NCBI RefSeq assembly: GCF_001485215.1
Contig: NZ_BBWW01000001.1
Location: 1,612,001-1,676,000, forward strand
DNA: 64,000 nt
Origin: Leptolyngbya sp. NIES-2104
GTDB taxonomy: Bacteria; Cyanobacteriota; Cyanobacteriia; Leptolyngbyales; Leptolyngbyaceae
Direction of reading: 5' to 3'
The notes below the pieces were generated by a model. It had not been told where the DNA came from. It was given only the letters and a program-made list of their open reading frames with translations, and did not search any database. A program made the translations under genes and the position numbers. Positions 1 to 9,644 of this stretch are shown piece after piece; position 1 is the stretch's first letter, and each line of letters starts with the position of its first letter.

Positions 1-430
1 GACGATTCACCGCTCCAATAATGCCAATCTTCAAAGGACGCGGTGCAATCAGACTGACGGTAATCACCGGATTCTGCACATACTTCTGATATTGTTCTCT
101 CAAGCGCTCTGAAGCCTGCGCCAGCGTCAATCCTTGCACTGATACTCCACCCACCCAGGGCAAATTCAGCGCACCATCTAATAACACCGTGTATCGCGGC
201 TCCAGCGTTAACTCTGGAACATCAAAAATATCCAATCGGACTAAATCCCCTGCACCGAGCTTGTAGCTACTATCAACAGGTAAAGTTCCTGCTTCTGATA
301 GCTGCGGTTGCAATAAGGGGAGAGTACGCGAGGGCAGCATCGGAGTCTGTGCCCACACTAGAGTAGGTTGTACAGTCATAGTCAGGGCAAGACCAAGCCG
401 AAACGCTAGACGATTGAAAGCATCATTCAT
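1..430 (-). CDS. Polysaccharide export protein, Wza/OPX family (N-terminal part; gene runs off the left edge)
   Basis: The first 143 residues are visible. They begin with a signal peptide (MNDAFNRLAFRLGLALTMTV, then a likely cut after VWAQ). An SLBB/Poly_export-type domain follows, with the segment YKLGAGDLVRLDIFDVPEL, a repeat ending NLPWVGGVSVQGLTL, and VITVSLIAPRPLKIGIIGAVNR, the usual start of the first SLBB motif. Proteins of this family form the outer-membrane and periplasmic channel for exopolysaccharide. The gene is divergent from the Wzc-like kinase, and the 228 bp between them should hold both promoters. A Wza-Wzc pair is the standard partnership. The C-terminus is not in the window. 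Confidence 0.9.
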   Translation of the reverse strand, partial: MNDAFNRLAFRLGLALTMTVQPTLVWAQTPMLPSRTLPLLQPQLSEAGTLPVDSSYKLGAGDLVRLDIFDVPELTLEPRYTVLLDGALNLPWVGGVSVQGLTLAQASERLREQYQKYVQNPVITVSLIAPRPLKIGIIGAVNR

Positions 431-658
431 ACAAAAGGGAACCGAAATGATGTGCAGGCTGATTTAAGGTAAGCGATTCAGCAAAGTTCATACTCTGTGA
501 AATCTCTGGATTCTCAGTGTTTGCCGAGATTCAAGGTTCAGTACTCTTACGGACTCTCGAATAGAAAGGGCATGAAATACTGAGCGCAACTGCATGAAGT
601 TGTGTACGTGTCAGCAGATGTGCGCGAGTGACATCACGGATTACCCTTTCTAAGTCGC

Positions 659-2932
659 ATGAGTAATAATCCCTTATCAAAATTGTATCAATCCGAGCTA
701 AGTCAAGAGACGGGGAACTCCCTGCAATTTCTTAGGTTCAAAGGTGCAGAACATCGATCGGAGCTTGACCTGAAGAAACTGTGGGATGTGGTGCGACGGC
801 GGAAAATATTTGTCGGCACAGTCGCGCTCATTTTGTTCACAGCAACGATGGCTTGGTCAACCACTCGTAAGCCTGTCTATATGAGTACGTTTCGGTTACT
901 GATCGAACCGACCAAATCCAATGCGGGACAGCAACTCGCCCTACCCCTGAACGAACAAACAGTTGGCACAAATTACAACACCCTCATTCAAGTACTCAGA
1001 AGCGCTCAGATTCTAGAACCTGCGTTTAAGACACTGCAAAAACAGTATCCGTCTCTGACCTTTAATCAGTTTTTAATGAATCTCTCAGTGACGCGGCTGA
1101 AAGAAACTGAGATCATCGAGGTTAGCTATCTCGATAATGATGCAAATCAAGGCTTATCAGTGTCAGAAAAGCTGTCTGAAGCTTATCTGGAGTATGGTGA
1201 GCAACTGAGAAGCCGGAATTTACAGCAGGGCATTAAGTTTGTTGAGAAGCAGTTGCCGAATTTGTACAGTCGCGTTAATCAGATCCAGAGCCAGCTCGAA
1301 TCGTTTCGAGAGCAGAATCAGATTGTGAACCCTGAAGATCGGGCTGCTTATTTGATCAAGATGAGCGGAGAAATCGAGTCGCAACAAAAAGCAACTCAGG
1401 CGAGATTAGCAGAATCAAGAGCACTCTACGCGACGCTTAGACGGCAAGTGGGAAGTAGTCCTGAAGTTGCGATCGCATCTTCTGCCCTAAGCGAATCCAA
1501 AACGTTTCAAGCCCTACGCGAACAGCTTCAGCAAGTAGAAACCCAAATTTCAATTAATACTGAGCGATTGACTCCTGATGCTCCTCCGGTTCAAGCCTTA
1601 ATCAAACGCCGAGATGGGGTACTGGCTCAGATGCAGCGGGAAGCTAAACGCACGCTAAGCGCAACTGGAATTCAGCAAGCTCAGGGCAATTTAAGCGGCA
1701 CCCTGATCGAACTCAATCGCCAGCTTGTAACCGTTAGCAATGAAATTCAAGCCTTAGAAGCAAAAAATCAATCCTTGCTTGGAACGGCGCAGCAACTTCA
1801 ATCGAGTTTGACAACGATCCCCGCACTGGTACGTCAGAATGTGGACTTGCAGCGGGAATTGAAAGTCGCCAATGATAGTCTCGATCGCTTTCTCGCCAAT
1901 CGCGAAAGTCTACAAATCGAAGCGGCTCAAAATACTCAACCCTGGCAAATTATCGCGGCTCCTGCTCAACGTCCTGCGCCTGTGTTCCCGTCGATTCCTC
2001 AGAGTGCGGCTTTAGGATTGCTCGGTAGCTTATTTCTCGGTGTTCTGGCTGGCTTGCTAGTCGATAAGCTCGATGATGTTCTGTACTCTGCTGAAGACTT
2101 GAAGCACGATAGCAAGTTTCCACTGTTGAGCGTGATTCCGTTCTACAAGAACTTGAGCGAATTTAGCTTACCCGCAATGGCATCGTTGCGGAACTTACCC
2201 GCTGCTTCCGAAGGTTCGACGCAATCCGCTCAAACGTTCTCGATCGACTTAAGCGAAGATGCAGCTATTTTCCGAGAAGCGTTTCGCACCTTGAATCTCA
2301 GCTTATCGATGGCAAATTTGCAGAATCCCCTTCAATCGATCGTGGTGGCTTCGGCACTGGCAAGCGATGGTAAATCGACCGTTGCGCTAAATATGGGATT
2401 AGCTGCGGCGACAATGGGACAGCGAGTTTTAATCGTTGATGCTGATTTATATCGCTCTAAGCTGCATACCTATGCCAGAGTCACCAACGAGCAAGGATTA
2501 AGCCAGTATTTGACTTCTGATATTTCCGTTCATCACCTGATCCAACAATCGCCGATCGAGCAAAATGTGTTTGTGCTAACGGCTGGAAAACCTCAAATGG
2601 ATGCAAGTCGTTTGCTGTCTTCTAACAAGATGAAGAAAATGATGGAAGAACTAAAAGAACATTACGACTTGGTGATCTATGATGCGCCTCCGGTTCTGGG
2701 ATTTTCTGATAGTTTGATTTTGTCAGGTCAAACCGATGGAAGTGTTCTCGTTGTTGGTTTAGGAAACACCGGACGAACTGCGCTGCTTGAATCCCTCCGA
2801 GGTTTGCAAATGTCAGGCACCCCGGTTCTGGGAATCGTCGCAAACTGCCTCAAACCTGGAACTCACCTAGCGCACAAGTACCATGAGTATGTGCGACGAA
2901 ACTACAATTCGGACGTTGTGGAAACCGTGTAA
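659..2932 (+). CDS. Polysaccharide co-polymerase / BY-type tyrosine kinase (Wzc-like)
   Basis: The 757-residue protein has a Wzz-type N-terminal domain with a first membrane segment at about 50-68. A long coiled-coil periplasmic region (about 190-430) and a second membrane segment (about 450-470) follow. The cytoplasmic C-terminal part is a BY-kinase: Walker A ASDGKST near 568, Walker A' VLIVDADLYRS near 588, and Walker B LVIYDAPPV near 673. The extreme C-terminus carries tyrosines (HKYHEYVRRNY) that fit the autophosphorylated Tyr cluster. Such proteins control chain length and couple polymerisation to export through the Wza channel encoded divergently. The fused PCP2a arrangement is standard outside Firmicutes. 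It is the first gene of a plus-strand run of polysaccharide genes. Confidence 0.93.
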   Translation: MSNNPLSKLYQSELSQETGNSLQFLRFKGAEHRSELDLKKLWDVVRRRKIFVGTVALILFTATMAWSTTRKPVYMSTFRLLIEPTKSNAGQQLALPLNEQTVGTNYNTLIQVLRSAQILEPAFKTLQKQYPSLTFNQFLMNLSVTRLKETEIIEVSYLDNDANQGLSVSEKLSEAYLEYGEQLRSRNLQQGIKFVEKQLPNLYSRVNQIQSQLESFREQNQIVNPEDRAAYLIKMSGEIESQQKATQARLAESRALYATLRRQVGSSPEVAIASSALSESKTFQALREQLQQVETQISINTERLTPDAPPVQALIKRRDGVLAQMQREAKRTLSATGIQQAQGNLSGTLIELNRQLVTVSNEIQALEAKNQSLLGTAQQLQSSLTTIPALVRQNVDLQRELKVANDSLDRFLANRESLQIEAAQNTQPWQIIAAPAQRPAPVFPSIPQSAALGLLGSLFLGVLAGLLVDKLDDVLYSAEDLKHDSKFPLLSVIPFYKNLSEFSLPAMASLRNLPAASEGSTQSAQTFSIDLSEDAAIFREAFRTLNLSLSMANLQNPLQSIVVASALASDGKSTVALNMGLAAATMGQRVLIVDADLYRSKLHTYARVTNEQGLSQYLTSDISVHHLIQQSPIEQNVFVLTAGKPQMDASRLLSSNKMKKMMEELKEHYDLVIYDAPPVLGFSDSLILSGQTDGSVLVVGLGNTGRTALLESLRGLQMSGTPVLGIVANCLKPGTHLAHKYHEYVRRNYNSDVVETV

Positions 2933-2952
2933 TTTTTTGAGCGATCGCACTC

Positions 2953-3084
2953 ATGAACACGATGACTCGCGCAGAACAAAGTCTTAGAATCAGCAATGTC
3001 ATCATCAATGAAATGTTGCAGCGTGTGCTGGCTCAACTTGAAAGGAAAACTGCTTGGAATACACACTCTGAATCATTCACATGA
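2953..3084 (+). CDS. Possible 43-residue ORF translationally coupled to the FkbM gene
   Basis: The spacer between the Wzc-like and FkbM genes is open from an ATG, and its TGA overlaps the FkbM start as ATGA. The peptide begins MNTMTRAEQSLRISNVIINE and reads like an amphipathic helix with no recognisable domain. Several other junctions in this locus use the same ATGA overlap, which is the main reason to list it. No clear Shine-Dalgarno was seen. It may simply be a leader that couples translation, or a chance frame. Confidence 0.3.
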   Translation: MNTMTRAEQSLRISNVIINEMLQRVLAQLERKTAWNTHSESFT

Positions 3085-3983
3085 AACTATTGGGACTTCT
3101 CAAGCCTGAATACTACTATCAGCCTCACAAGCTACTCCAGAGATTGCAACATCGCCATCTTCAGACAGTAGACGAATGGATCAATGTTGTCCTTCCCTGG
3201 AAGATGCCGATTCGAGTTCGTGCTCACGAGGAACACGGTCGGATCTTAACAACTTTGGGAGTCGTTGATTTACCTGTGACTGAAACACTTTGGCGTTTGA
3301 CTGACCCAGGTGAGTGTGCAGTTGATGTGGGTGCGAATGTTGGATATATGACAGCTTTGCTTGCGGCTCGTGTTTCTGGAGCTTCAACCGGGAAAGTTTA
3401 TGCGTTTGAAGCTCATCCAGAAATTTTTTCAGAGCTTGAGTACAACATCCAACAATGGCATGATGTTCAAATTGAAGGGTGTGCGATCGCAGTATCTAAC
3501 CATTTAGGTAAAGTTACACTCGCGATCGATTCTGCTTTTGCCACGAATCGAGGATTAGCGGCTGTTATTTCAGAGAAAACGGTTTCTGATAAATCTTCTC
3601 AGTTCTCGGTCAAAGCGACGACTTTAGATGCTCATTTTTCTGAAGTCATTCATGTGTTAAAAGTCGATGTTGAAGGACATGAACTTCAAGTGTTTCAGGG
3701 AGCGGAACAGCTTCTACGAGAAAAACGAATTCGAGATTGTGTGTTTGAAGAACATCGAGCTTATCCGACACCTGTAACGGAATTTCTCGAAGCTCATGGC
3801 TATCAGATTTGGCGCATCGATCGACAATTTTGGCGACCTGCTTTAGTTGATCCTACTACTTCAGTTCCCCGGAGCAACTGGCTCCCGACAAGCTTTTTAG
3901 CAACTTGCGATCCAGAACGCGCTCAGCGACGTTTACAAAGTACGGGATGGCAGTGTTTAACACAAGAAAGGAGGCAGCGTTAA
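3081..3983 (+). CDS. FkbM family SAM-dependent methyltransferase
   Basis: The 300-residue protein has the SAM-binding glycine motif AVDVGANVGYMTALLA (about 77-92) and the FkbM hallmark VLKVDVEGHELQVFQGAEQLL (about 192-212). FkbM enzymes in polysaccharide loci usually O-methylate sugar residues, so a methylated repeat unit is likely (inference). The stop codon is followed at once by the ATG of the polymerase-like gene, so the two are probably translated together. The C-terminal ~90 residues are not conserved in any way I recognise. Confidence 0.88.
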   Translation: MKLLGLLKPEYYYQPHKLLQRLQHRHLQTVDEWINVVLPWKMPIRVRAHEEHGRILTTLGVVDLPVTETLWRLTDPGECAVDVGANVGYMTALLAARVSGASTGKVYAFEAHPEIFSELEYNIQQWHDVQIEGCAIAVSNHLGKVTLAIDSAFATNRGLAAVISEKTVSDKSSQFSVKATTLDAHFSEVIHVLKVDVEGHELQVFQGAEQLLREKRIRDCVFEEHRAYPTPVTEFLEAHGYQIWRIDRQFWRPALVDPTTSVPRSNWLPTSFLATCDPERAQRRLQSTGWQCLTQERRQR

Positions 3984-5336
3984 ATGCGATCGCTCCAGGC
4001 TCCCCAATCTTCTTGGCGGCTTCGCCTTCCTCAATTCTCATGGCTTCACGCTTTTGTTCTCGTACAATTTCTTCTGCAAATCTTACTGCTGTTTCCTGAG
4101 ATTTCAGGATTCAGAATTGTAATGAGAGCAGGTGCATTTGCATTGAGTTTGGGACTATTGTGGAAGGTTCCCAAAACGGGAATTCAACATCCGGCTAAAC
4201 CTTGGGCGATCGCAGTGCTTTGTATCATGCTGCTCCAGTTCTTTTGGCACCCTTATCTCAGCAGTCTTCCCGCAGGTTTCGCTCAGTGTTTGATGTATCT
4301 AGCGATTCTGGCTCCCTTATTTTGGGTCAGTCGTCTGAAGCTTAGCGACGAAGGATTCTACGGGTTGATTTATCTACTCTGGGGATTTCACACGCTGAGT
4401 TCGATCGTCGGTGTGCTTCAGGTTTACTATCCTGAAGTGTTTCAGTTTGCAGTTTCTTCTGTGATCGAGGAAGGACAGTACGGAGGTGATCAACTCAAAA
4501 TTACCCTTGCGAATGGTTCATATATCTACCGTCCAGCAGGATTGAGTGATACTCCGGGTAGTGCTGCAATCTCTGGATTTTATGCACTTCTGCTTGGAAC
4601 GGGAATTGCGCTGCAAGCTCGAAATTTAGTGATTCGGCTGATTAGTACGGCAAGTGTGCCGATCGGATTATTTTGTATCTATCTTTCTCAGGTTCGATCG
4701 ACATTGATTGTTTCGCTGATTTGCTTGCTGGTCATCGCGTTGGTGCTGATTCAACTAAAGCGATTTGGGCAAGTTGCAATAATGGCTGGAACAATGATTG
4801 TTCTTGCGATCGCGACAACACACTGGGCAGTGGGAATTGGGGGTGAAATGTTAAGCGATCGCTTTCTCAGCTTATTGGCAGAGTCTCCCGATACGGTGAT
4901 TTATCAAAACCGAGGTGTATTTCTTGAAGAAACGATCGTTGATCTAATCCCCAAGTATCCGTTCGGTGCAGGCTTGGGACGTTGGGGAATGATGAATGAT
5001 TACTTTGGTAATAACTACAATCCTCTTACGTATCCCCTATGGGCAGAGATTCAATGGACAGGTTGGGTATTCGATGGCGGTATTCCTTTAGTCGTTGCTT
5101 ATTCAGGAGCGATTATTGCTGCTTGTTGTGGAGTGTGGCGCGTGATTAGCGATCGCTTTTCCCCGCTTCAACTTTGGGCAGGAATTATCTTTGCGTATAA
5201 CATGGGTGCGATCGCAATTACTTTTGGCTATCCCTTGTTTATGAGTCAAGCAGGGATGGAGTTCTGGTTGATCAATACCGCATTGTTTGTAGCGGCACGT
5301 CGTTCTCATACTGTTCTTTCAAGCTGGGAAAAATGA
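3984..5336 (+). CDS. O-antigen ligase / Wzy-like polysaccharide polymerase, multi-pass membrane protein
   Basis: The 450-residue protein is strongly hydrophobic, with roughly ten to twelve membrane segments and a larger loop between the late helices. That loop contains RFLSLLAESPDTVIYQNRG and YPFGAGLGRWGMMN. Wzy/WaaL-type proteins share this layout, and the FGAGLGRWG segment resembles the G-x-G turn of the large periplasmic loop. Family sequences are poorly conserved, so the call rests on topology plus position inside a glycosyltransferase operon. The start abuts the FkbM stop. The end overlaps the next glycosyltransferase as ATGA. Confidence 0.8.
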   Translation: MRSLQAPQSSWRLRLPQFSWLHAFVLVQFLLQILLLFPEISGFRIVMRAGAFALSLGLLWKVPKTGIQHPAKPWAIAVLCIMLLQFFWHPYLSSLPAGFAQCLMYLAILAPLFWVSRLKLSDEGFYGLIYLLWGFHTLSSIVGVLQVYYPEVFQFAVSSVIEEGQYGGDQLKITLANGSYIYRPAGLSDTPGSAAISGFYALLLGTGIALQARNLVIRLISTASVPIGLFCIYLSQVRSTLIVSLICLLVIALVLIQLKRFGQVAIMAGTMIVLAIATTHWAVGIGGEMLSDRFLSLLAESPDTVIYQNRGVFLEETIVDLIPKYPFGAGLGRWGMMNDYFGNNYNPLTYPLWAEIQWTGWVFDGGIPLVVAYSGAIIAACCGVWRVISDRFSPLQLWAGIIFAYNMGAIAITFGYPLFMSQAGMEFWLINTALFVAARRSHTVLSSWEK

Positions 5337-6484
5337 AGCCTTTTCTCTTAGTTGCAGCCGATTTTATCAAAACTGGGGGCATGGATCGAGCAAACTATGC
5401 TCTAGCCGATTATCTGGCTCGTCAAGGGGCAGAAGTTCATTTAGTGTCTCACAGGATTGATATTGAACTTCAAACCTATCCGAATGTGGTGTGGCATCCG
5501 GTTCCTAAGGTTGCGAACTCGAATTTTCTGGGTGAGTTTTTCATTGATCGAGTAGGACAGTTCTGGGCGCGACAAATCACCCAGCGAGGAGGGCGAGTTC
5601 TAGTGAACGGTGGGAACTGCTCCTGGGGAGACGTGAACTGGGTGCATTACGTTCACGCAGCCTATCAGCCAGAATCGAAAGTCAGTACTTTGCAACGGGC
5701 AAAAATTGCAGTAACGCATCAATATTTTTGTCAGGCGGAACGGCGCAGTTTGCAGCAAGCACAATTGATCATTACGAATTCAGAGCGAACCCGAACGGAC
5801 TTAGTTCAACATCAGTTAGCGCCTGCTTCTAAAGTTCGATCGATCTACTACGGCATTGACCCAACTCTTTTTTACCCTGCCGCGCCTGAAGAAATCCGAT
5901 CGCTCAGACAGCAGTTAAATTTACCGCTTGATTGTCCGATCGTAGTTTTCATCGGTGCATTAAGCGATCGACGAAAAGGGTTTGATGTGCTATTTGAAGC
6001 ATGGAAACGGCTTTGTCAAACTCCAGCTTGGAAGGCTCAATTATTCGTCATTGGGCGTGGAGCAGAGTTACCGATTTGGAAGCAAAAACTGATGGATGCG
6101 AGCTTAGTTGATCGCATTCATTTTCTCGGTTTCCGCTCTGATGTCCCCGATTTGCTACGCGCCTCTGATTGTTTAGTTGCTCCAACTCGATATGAGGCTT
6201 ATGGATTAGGCGTTCATGAGGCTTTATGCTGTGGAATTCCAGCGATCGTGACTGAAACGGCTGGCGTTGCAGAACGTTATTCTTCAGAATGTCGCAATTT
6301 ATTGTTATCAGAAGTCACGGTTATTGAACTGGTGAAAAAACTATTGGATTGGAGCAATTCTCAAGATCATTATCAAGCGTTAATCCGATCGCAAATCACG
6401 CGCAAACTTCGACGCGAAACCTGGGATGAGATGGCAAAACAGATGCTTGATGCGATCGAAACTCCTACTTCTGTACTTGTTTAG
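5333..6484 (+). CDS. Glycosyltransferase family 4 (GT-B fold)
   Basis: The 383-residue protein opens with a GT-B N-domain containing the glycine-rich acceptor loop DFIKTGGMDRANYALADYL. The C-domain carries the GT4 donor-binding core: VVFIGALSDRRKGFDVLFEAW (about 202-222), then APTRYEAYGLGVHEALCCGIP, which is the E-x7-E motif that contacts the nucleotide sugar. It probably adds one sugar to a lipid-linked repeat unit at the inner membrane face. Donor and acceptor cannot be told from sequence. Its ATG overlaps the stop of the polymerase-like gene. Confidence 0.9.
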   Translation: MKPFLLVAADFIKTGGMDRANYALADYLARQGAEVHLVSHRIDIELQTYPNVVWHPVPKVANSNFLGEFFIDRVGQFWARQITQRGGRVLVNGGNCSWGDVNWVHYVHAAYQPESKVSTLQRAKIAVTHQYFCQAERRSLQQAQLIITNSERTRTDLVQHQLAPASKVRSIYYGIDPTLFYPAAPEEIRSLRQQLNLPLDCPIVVFIGALSDRRKGFDVLFEAWKRLCQTPAWKAQLFVIGRGAELPIWKQKLMDASLVDRIHFLGFRSDVPDLLRASDCLVAPTRYEAYGLGVHEALCCGIPAIVTETAGVAERYSSECRNLLLSEVTVIELVKKLLDWSNSQDHYQALIRSQITRKLRRETWDEMAKQMLDAIETPTSVLV

Positions 6485-6496
6485 AAGGAAACGATT

Positions 6497-7555
6497 ATGA
6501 GAAAAACAGTCGCTTGCTCTGCACCTTATGGCTCTGGCGGATTAGGACAGCACTTTTCATTCATTGTTGAAGAAGCGCGATCGCAAAACACGCTGGCTGA
6601 GTACTATACGCCTCGTCCGAAATTAGATGATTCGCTCGGTCGAAACGTTCAAGTCTCCCAGCGCAAACAACTTCTCATGCAATACTCACCGCTCCGGTAC
6701 GATCTAGGGTGGTTGACGTATTTCGCGAATGATTGGTTCGATCGTGCTGTCGCCGCAGTGCTTTCTCCGGGCGATGAACTCAACATTGTCGGTGCAGGAC
6801 AAGCGCTTCATTCCTTTCAACGCGCTCGTGAGCTAGAATACCGCATTCTCTCGCTCCAAGCTGATACAAGTCATATCAATCATGTTGCAATTCAGAACTT
6901 AAAAGCAATTCGAGCATTTGGAATTGAGCCAAGTTGGTTAAACAACGCACTACGCCGCAAAACGCTGCAAGCTTATGAAATGGCAGATTTGATTTATGTT
7001 ACTTCTGACTACTCATATCAATCATTTATTAGAGCAGGAATTCCAGAATCAAAGTTAAGAACGGTCAGCCTTCCGGTTCACTCACGATTTACGCCTGCAT
7101 CTACACATAACAAAGATGGCGTTTTTCGAGTCCTGTACTGCGGTAGCTTAACCGTTACTAAAGGAATCCCTGTATTACTTGAAGCATTCTCGCGTCTTCC
7201 AGGACGTAACTCCGAGCTAATTCTAGTCGGTGGATCGACGACTCACGGGATGCGAAAGTACCTTGAAGCTTGGAAACAGCGAGATTCACGCATTCGGATT
7301 GCTCCGGGTGATCCACTGCCTCATTTGCAGCGTGCCAGTGTTTATGTGCATCCTTCCTATCAAGATGGGTTCGCTTATGCACCGATGGAAGCTCTCGCTT
7401 GCGGAGTTCCTGTGGTCGTTACAGAAGACACAGGCATGAAAACCTTTGTGCAGGAAGGCAGAAATGGTTATGTTGTGCCCACTGGAGATTGGGAAGCCAT
7501 CCTCGATCGACTAAAACTTTATCAATCCTTGCATCAATCGGTAGCTACTTTATGA
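6497..7555 (+). CDS. Glycosyltransferase family 4 (GT-B fold)
   Basis: The 352-residue protein is led by a good ribosome site (GAAGGAAA about 6 bases before ATG). The C-domain shows FRVLYCGSLTVTKGIPVLLEAF, then VHPSYQDGFAYAPMEALACGVP, where the usual first Glu of E-x7-E is replaced by Asp (D-G-F-A-Y-A-P-M-E). The N-domain acceptor loop is APYGSGGLGQHFS. It belongs to the same plus-strand operon, and its stop overlaps the next start as ATGA. Specificity is unknown. Confidence 0.88.
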   Translation: MRKTVACSAPYGSGGLGQHFSFIVEEARSQNTLAEYYTPRPKLDDSLGRNVQVSQRKQLLMQYSPLRYDLGWLTYFANDWFDRAVAAVLSPGDELNIVGAGQALHSFQRARELEYRILSLQADTSHINHVAIQNLKAIRAFGIEPSWLNNALRRKTLQAYEMADLIYVTSDYSYQSFIRAGIPESKLRTVSLPVHSRFTPASTHNKDGVFRVLYCGSLTVTKGIPVLLEAFSRLPGRNSELILVGGSTTHGMRKYLEAWKQRDSRIRIAPGDPLPHLQRASVYVHPSYQDGFAYAPMEALACGVPVVVTEDTGMKTFVQEGRNGYVVPTGDWEAILDRLKLYQSLHQSVATL

Positions 7556-8715
7556 TCATTGGTCACTATGAGTCAGATATTTGGGCAGCGGGTGGACTCG
7601 CTGCTTATATTCGTCGCATCGGACAAGCCCAGCGATCGCTGGGGCACACAGTCTACTACTTCTCACAGAATGCCAGTGTTGGAATTGAGAATGAGCAGGT
7701 GCAGCCCATTTTAGTAAGCAGTGAGCCTGACTTATACGATCAAGCGAAACGCTTAAAGCTGGATATTCTGCATGTGCACGGTGAAGTGACAACGATACCG
7801 CCGCGTCAGTTTGCTACAGTTCGCACCCTTCAGGGACATCAACCTTACTGTCCCAGTGCAAGTAAGTTTCTAAAACAATCGAATCAGCCTTGTAATCGGT
7901 CTTATAGTGTACTGGGCTGCTTACAGGGACATTTGCTCGATCGCTGTGGTAGTATTCGCCCAAATCAACTGATTCAAAATTTTCAGGCGATCGCGAAAAT
8001 TCGACCAGTCTTATCACAGATGCCTGTGATCGTCGTGAGTCAGTTTCTCAAGGATCGGCTGGTTGAAGTGGGCTATGATGCTTCATCAATTCATGTTCTG
8101 CATCTGTTTGCTCCGAAAGTTTTTCAACCCAGTTCACCTCCAACGGTGGGAGTTCCTCGATTTGTGTTTTTGGGACGATTCACCCCTGAAAAAGGCTTGA
8201 GTTGGCTATTCAATGCGATTGCTCAAGTTTCTGTTCCGATTCATCTCGATGTGGCTGGACAGGGCAATCAAGCCGCACAAATTCAGCAGCAGATTGACAC
8301 CCTTGGATTGTGCGATCGCGTTACGCTGCACGGTTGGCTAAATGAAGCTCAAACTGAACAGTTAATCGCTCAAGCCCGCGCAGTCGTTTATCCTTCGCTC
8401 TGGCATGAACCTGGTGGAACAGTTGCGTTTGAAGCGATGGCGCAGGCGAGAGCACTGATTATGAGTCGTGTTGGTGGGATGCCTGAAGTTGTGCGAGATG
8501 GAGTCAATGGTCTGTTAGTTGAGCCGAATGACGTTGTACAACTTGCCCACAGTCTAGAGCGATTAGCAAAGGATTGGCAGTTAGCAAAACAACTCGGAGA
8601 AACTGGACAAGCGTACGCGATCGAGCAGTTTAGCCTCGATCATCACTTGACTCAATTGATGCACATCTATCAGCAAAATGTTCGATCGACTCAGGAATCT
8701 TTGAGCTGCATCTGA
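7552..8715 (+). CDS. Glycosyltransferase family 4 (GT-B fold)
   Basis: I chose the ATG that overlaps the previous stop (ATGA). A longer in-frame extension upstream only reads through the preceding gene in another frame. The resulting 387-residue protein starts MIIGHYESDIWAAGGLAAYI with the GT4 acceptor glycine loop. The C-domain has FVFLGRFTPEKGLSWLFNAI and VVYPSLWHEPGGTVAFEAMAQARAL with E-x7-E. A CNRSYSVLGCLQGHLLDRC segment (cysteines near 115-135) is typical of a subgroup of cyanobacterial and Gram-negative GT4 enzymes. Its 3' end overlaps the convergent GT2 gene by 25 bp. Confidence 0.9.
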   Translation: MIIGHYESDIWAAGGLAAYIRRIGQAQRSLGHTVYYFSQNASVGIENEQVQPILVSSEPDLYDQAKRLKLDILHVHGEVTTIPPRQFATVRTLQGHQPYCPSASKFLKQSNQPCNRSYSVLGCLQGHLLDRCGSIRPNQLIQNFQAIAKIRPVLSQMPVIVVSQFLKDRLVEVGYDASSIHVLHLFAPKVFQPSSPPTVGVPRFVFLGRFTPEKGLSWLFNAIAQVSVPIHLDVAGQGNQAAQIQQQIDTLGLCDRVTLHGWLNEAQTEQLIAQARAVVYPSLWHEPGGTVAFEAMAQARALIMSRVGGMPEVVRDGVNGLLVEPNDVVQLAHSLERLAKDWQLAKQLGETGQAYAIEQFSLDHHLTQLMHIYQQNVRSTQESLSCI

Positions 8716-9611
8716 GCGAGATCTCTCAGAGCTGCATCAATTCCGCGCTGAGCTGCATCGTGAAAACGACGCGATCGAGCATCCATGAACCATCGACGAG
8801 CATAGCCCGCGAATCGAGTCCGCCAAGTTCTAACCGGTAAATTTCCCCAGTTTGCCTGCATCACAATGCCAGAATAATACATCGCTTCTTGGAGTCGTAG
8901 CAAATAGTCTTCTTGAAGTCGGAATTTTGGAATGAGATGGGTCAACATCAACGCTTTGAAGACTCCGATTCCTAGTCCCATGTGACAGGCAGTAAAAGCA
9001 ATGTCTGTATCTCCACCAGACATCAATGATTTGCCCTTACGATCGAGCTGCATTCGCATCGATTGTGCTTGAACTAATTTGACATACTGTTGGGCAACCG
9101 ATCGACGCAAACACATTCCAGCTCCGCAAGGAAGAAATTCATTCTGCGGAATGTTGCCCCATCGATCTGCGTCTAACTCTTTTAGCGCTAAGTTTCCCCA
9201 GTAAGGTTTGATCCAGGCTTGTGATTGTTCCTCGAACTCTGGTAAAACTTGCCCACCCCAAGCCCCGATCATCGTCCATTGCTGGGAAAGGTCTCGTGCT
9301 GTTTCTAGATAGTTCGGTGCTAACACATTATCGTCATCGACCAAGATCAAAAGCTCAGCCTGTGATTCTCGAATTCCTCGCAATCGTGCAGGCGTTAATC
9401 CGAGTTGCTCTTCTCGAATGTGATGAGCTTGAAAATGCCAAGATAAATCAATCTCATCTGCCAGAACGCGATCGCTGGCATTATCGATCAACAACAGTTC
9501 CCATTGTTCTTGGCGTAACGTTTGCTGTTTCAGTGCTTCAAGAACGCGATCGAGATAATCTCGACGTGGATTGTGAGTACAGATGATGACACTAACAAGA
9601 AGTTGATTCAT
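8691..9611 (-). CDS. Glycosyltransferase family 2 (GT-A fold)
   Basis: The 306-residue protein has a GT-A nucleotide-sugar domain: VSVIICTHNPRRDYLDRVLEAL at the start, LLIDNAS near 41-46, and the metal-binding acidic cluster ILVDDDN (Asp92-94). A GT2 acceptor helix follows at about 195-200 (MSGGDTDIAF). The GGDTDI motif is the ED-type catalytic-base region seen in GT2 enzymes. There is no membrane segment, so it is a soluble or peripheral transferase. It starts a minus-strand group within the polysaccharide locus and overlaps the convergent GT4 gene at its 3' end. Confidence 0.88.
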   Translation of the reverse strand: MNQLLVSVIICTHNPRRDYLDRVLEALKQQTLRQEQWELLLIDNASDRVLADEIDLSWHFQAHHIREEQLGLTPARLRGIRESQAELLILVDDDNVLAPNYLETARDLSQQWTMIGAWGGQVLPEFEEQSQAWIKPYWGNLALKELDADRWGNIPQNEFLPCGAGMCLRRSVAQQYVKLVQAQSMRMQLDRKGKSLMSGGDTDIAFTACHMGLGIGVFKALMLTHLIPKFRLQEDYLLRLQEAMYYSGIVMQANWGNLPVRTWRTRFAGYARRWFMDARSRRFHDAAQRGIDAALRDLAQMQLKDS

Positions 9612-9644
9612 AGGTGATTATGTGAGGGAGCTAGAAATCTCTTG

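Noticed and set aside
7399-7551. N-terminal extension of the third plus-strand glycosyltransferase
   Set aside because: The extension lies within the preceding gene in another frame; the ATGA-overlap start gives the normal GT4 opening.
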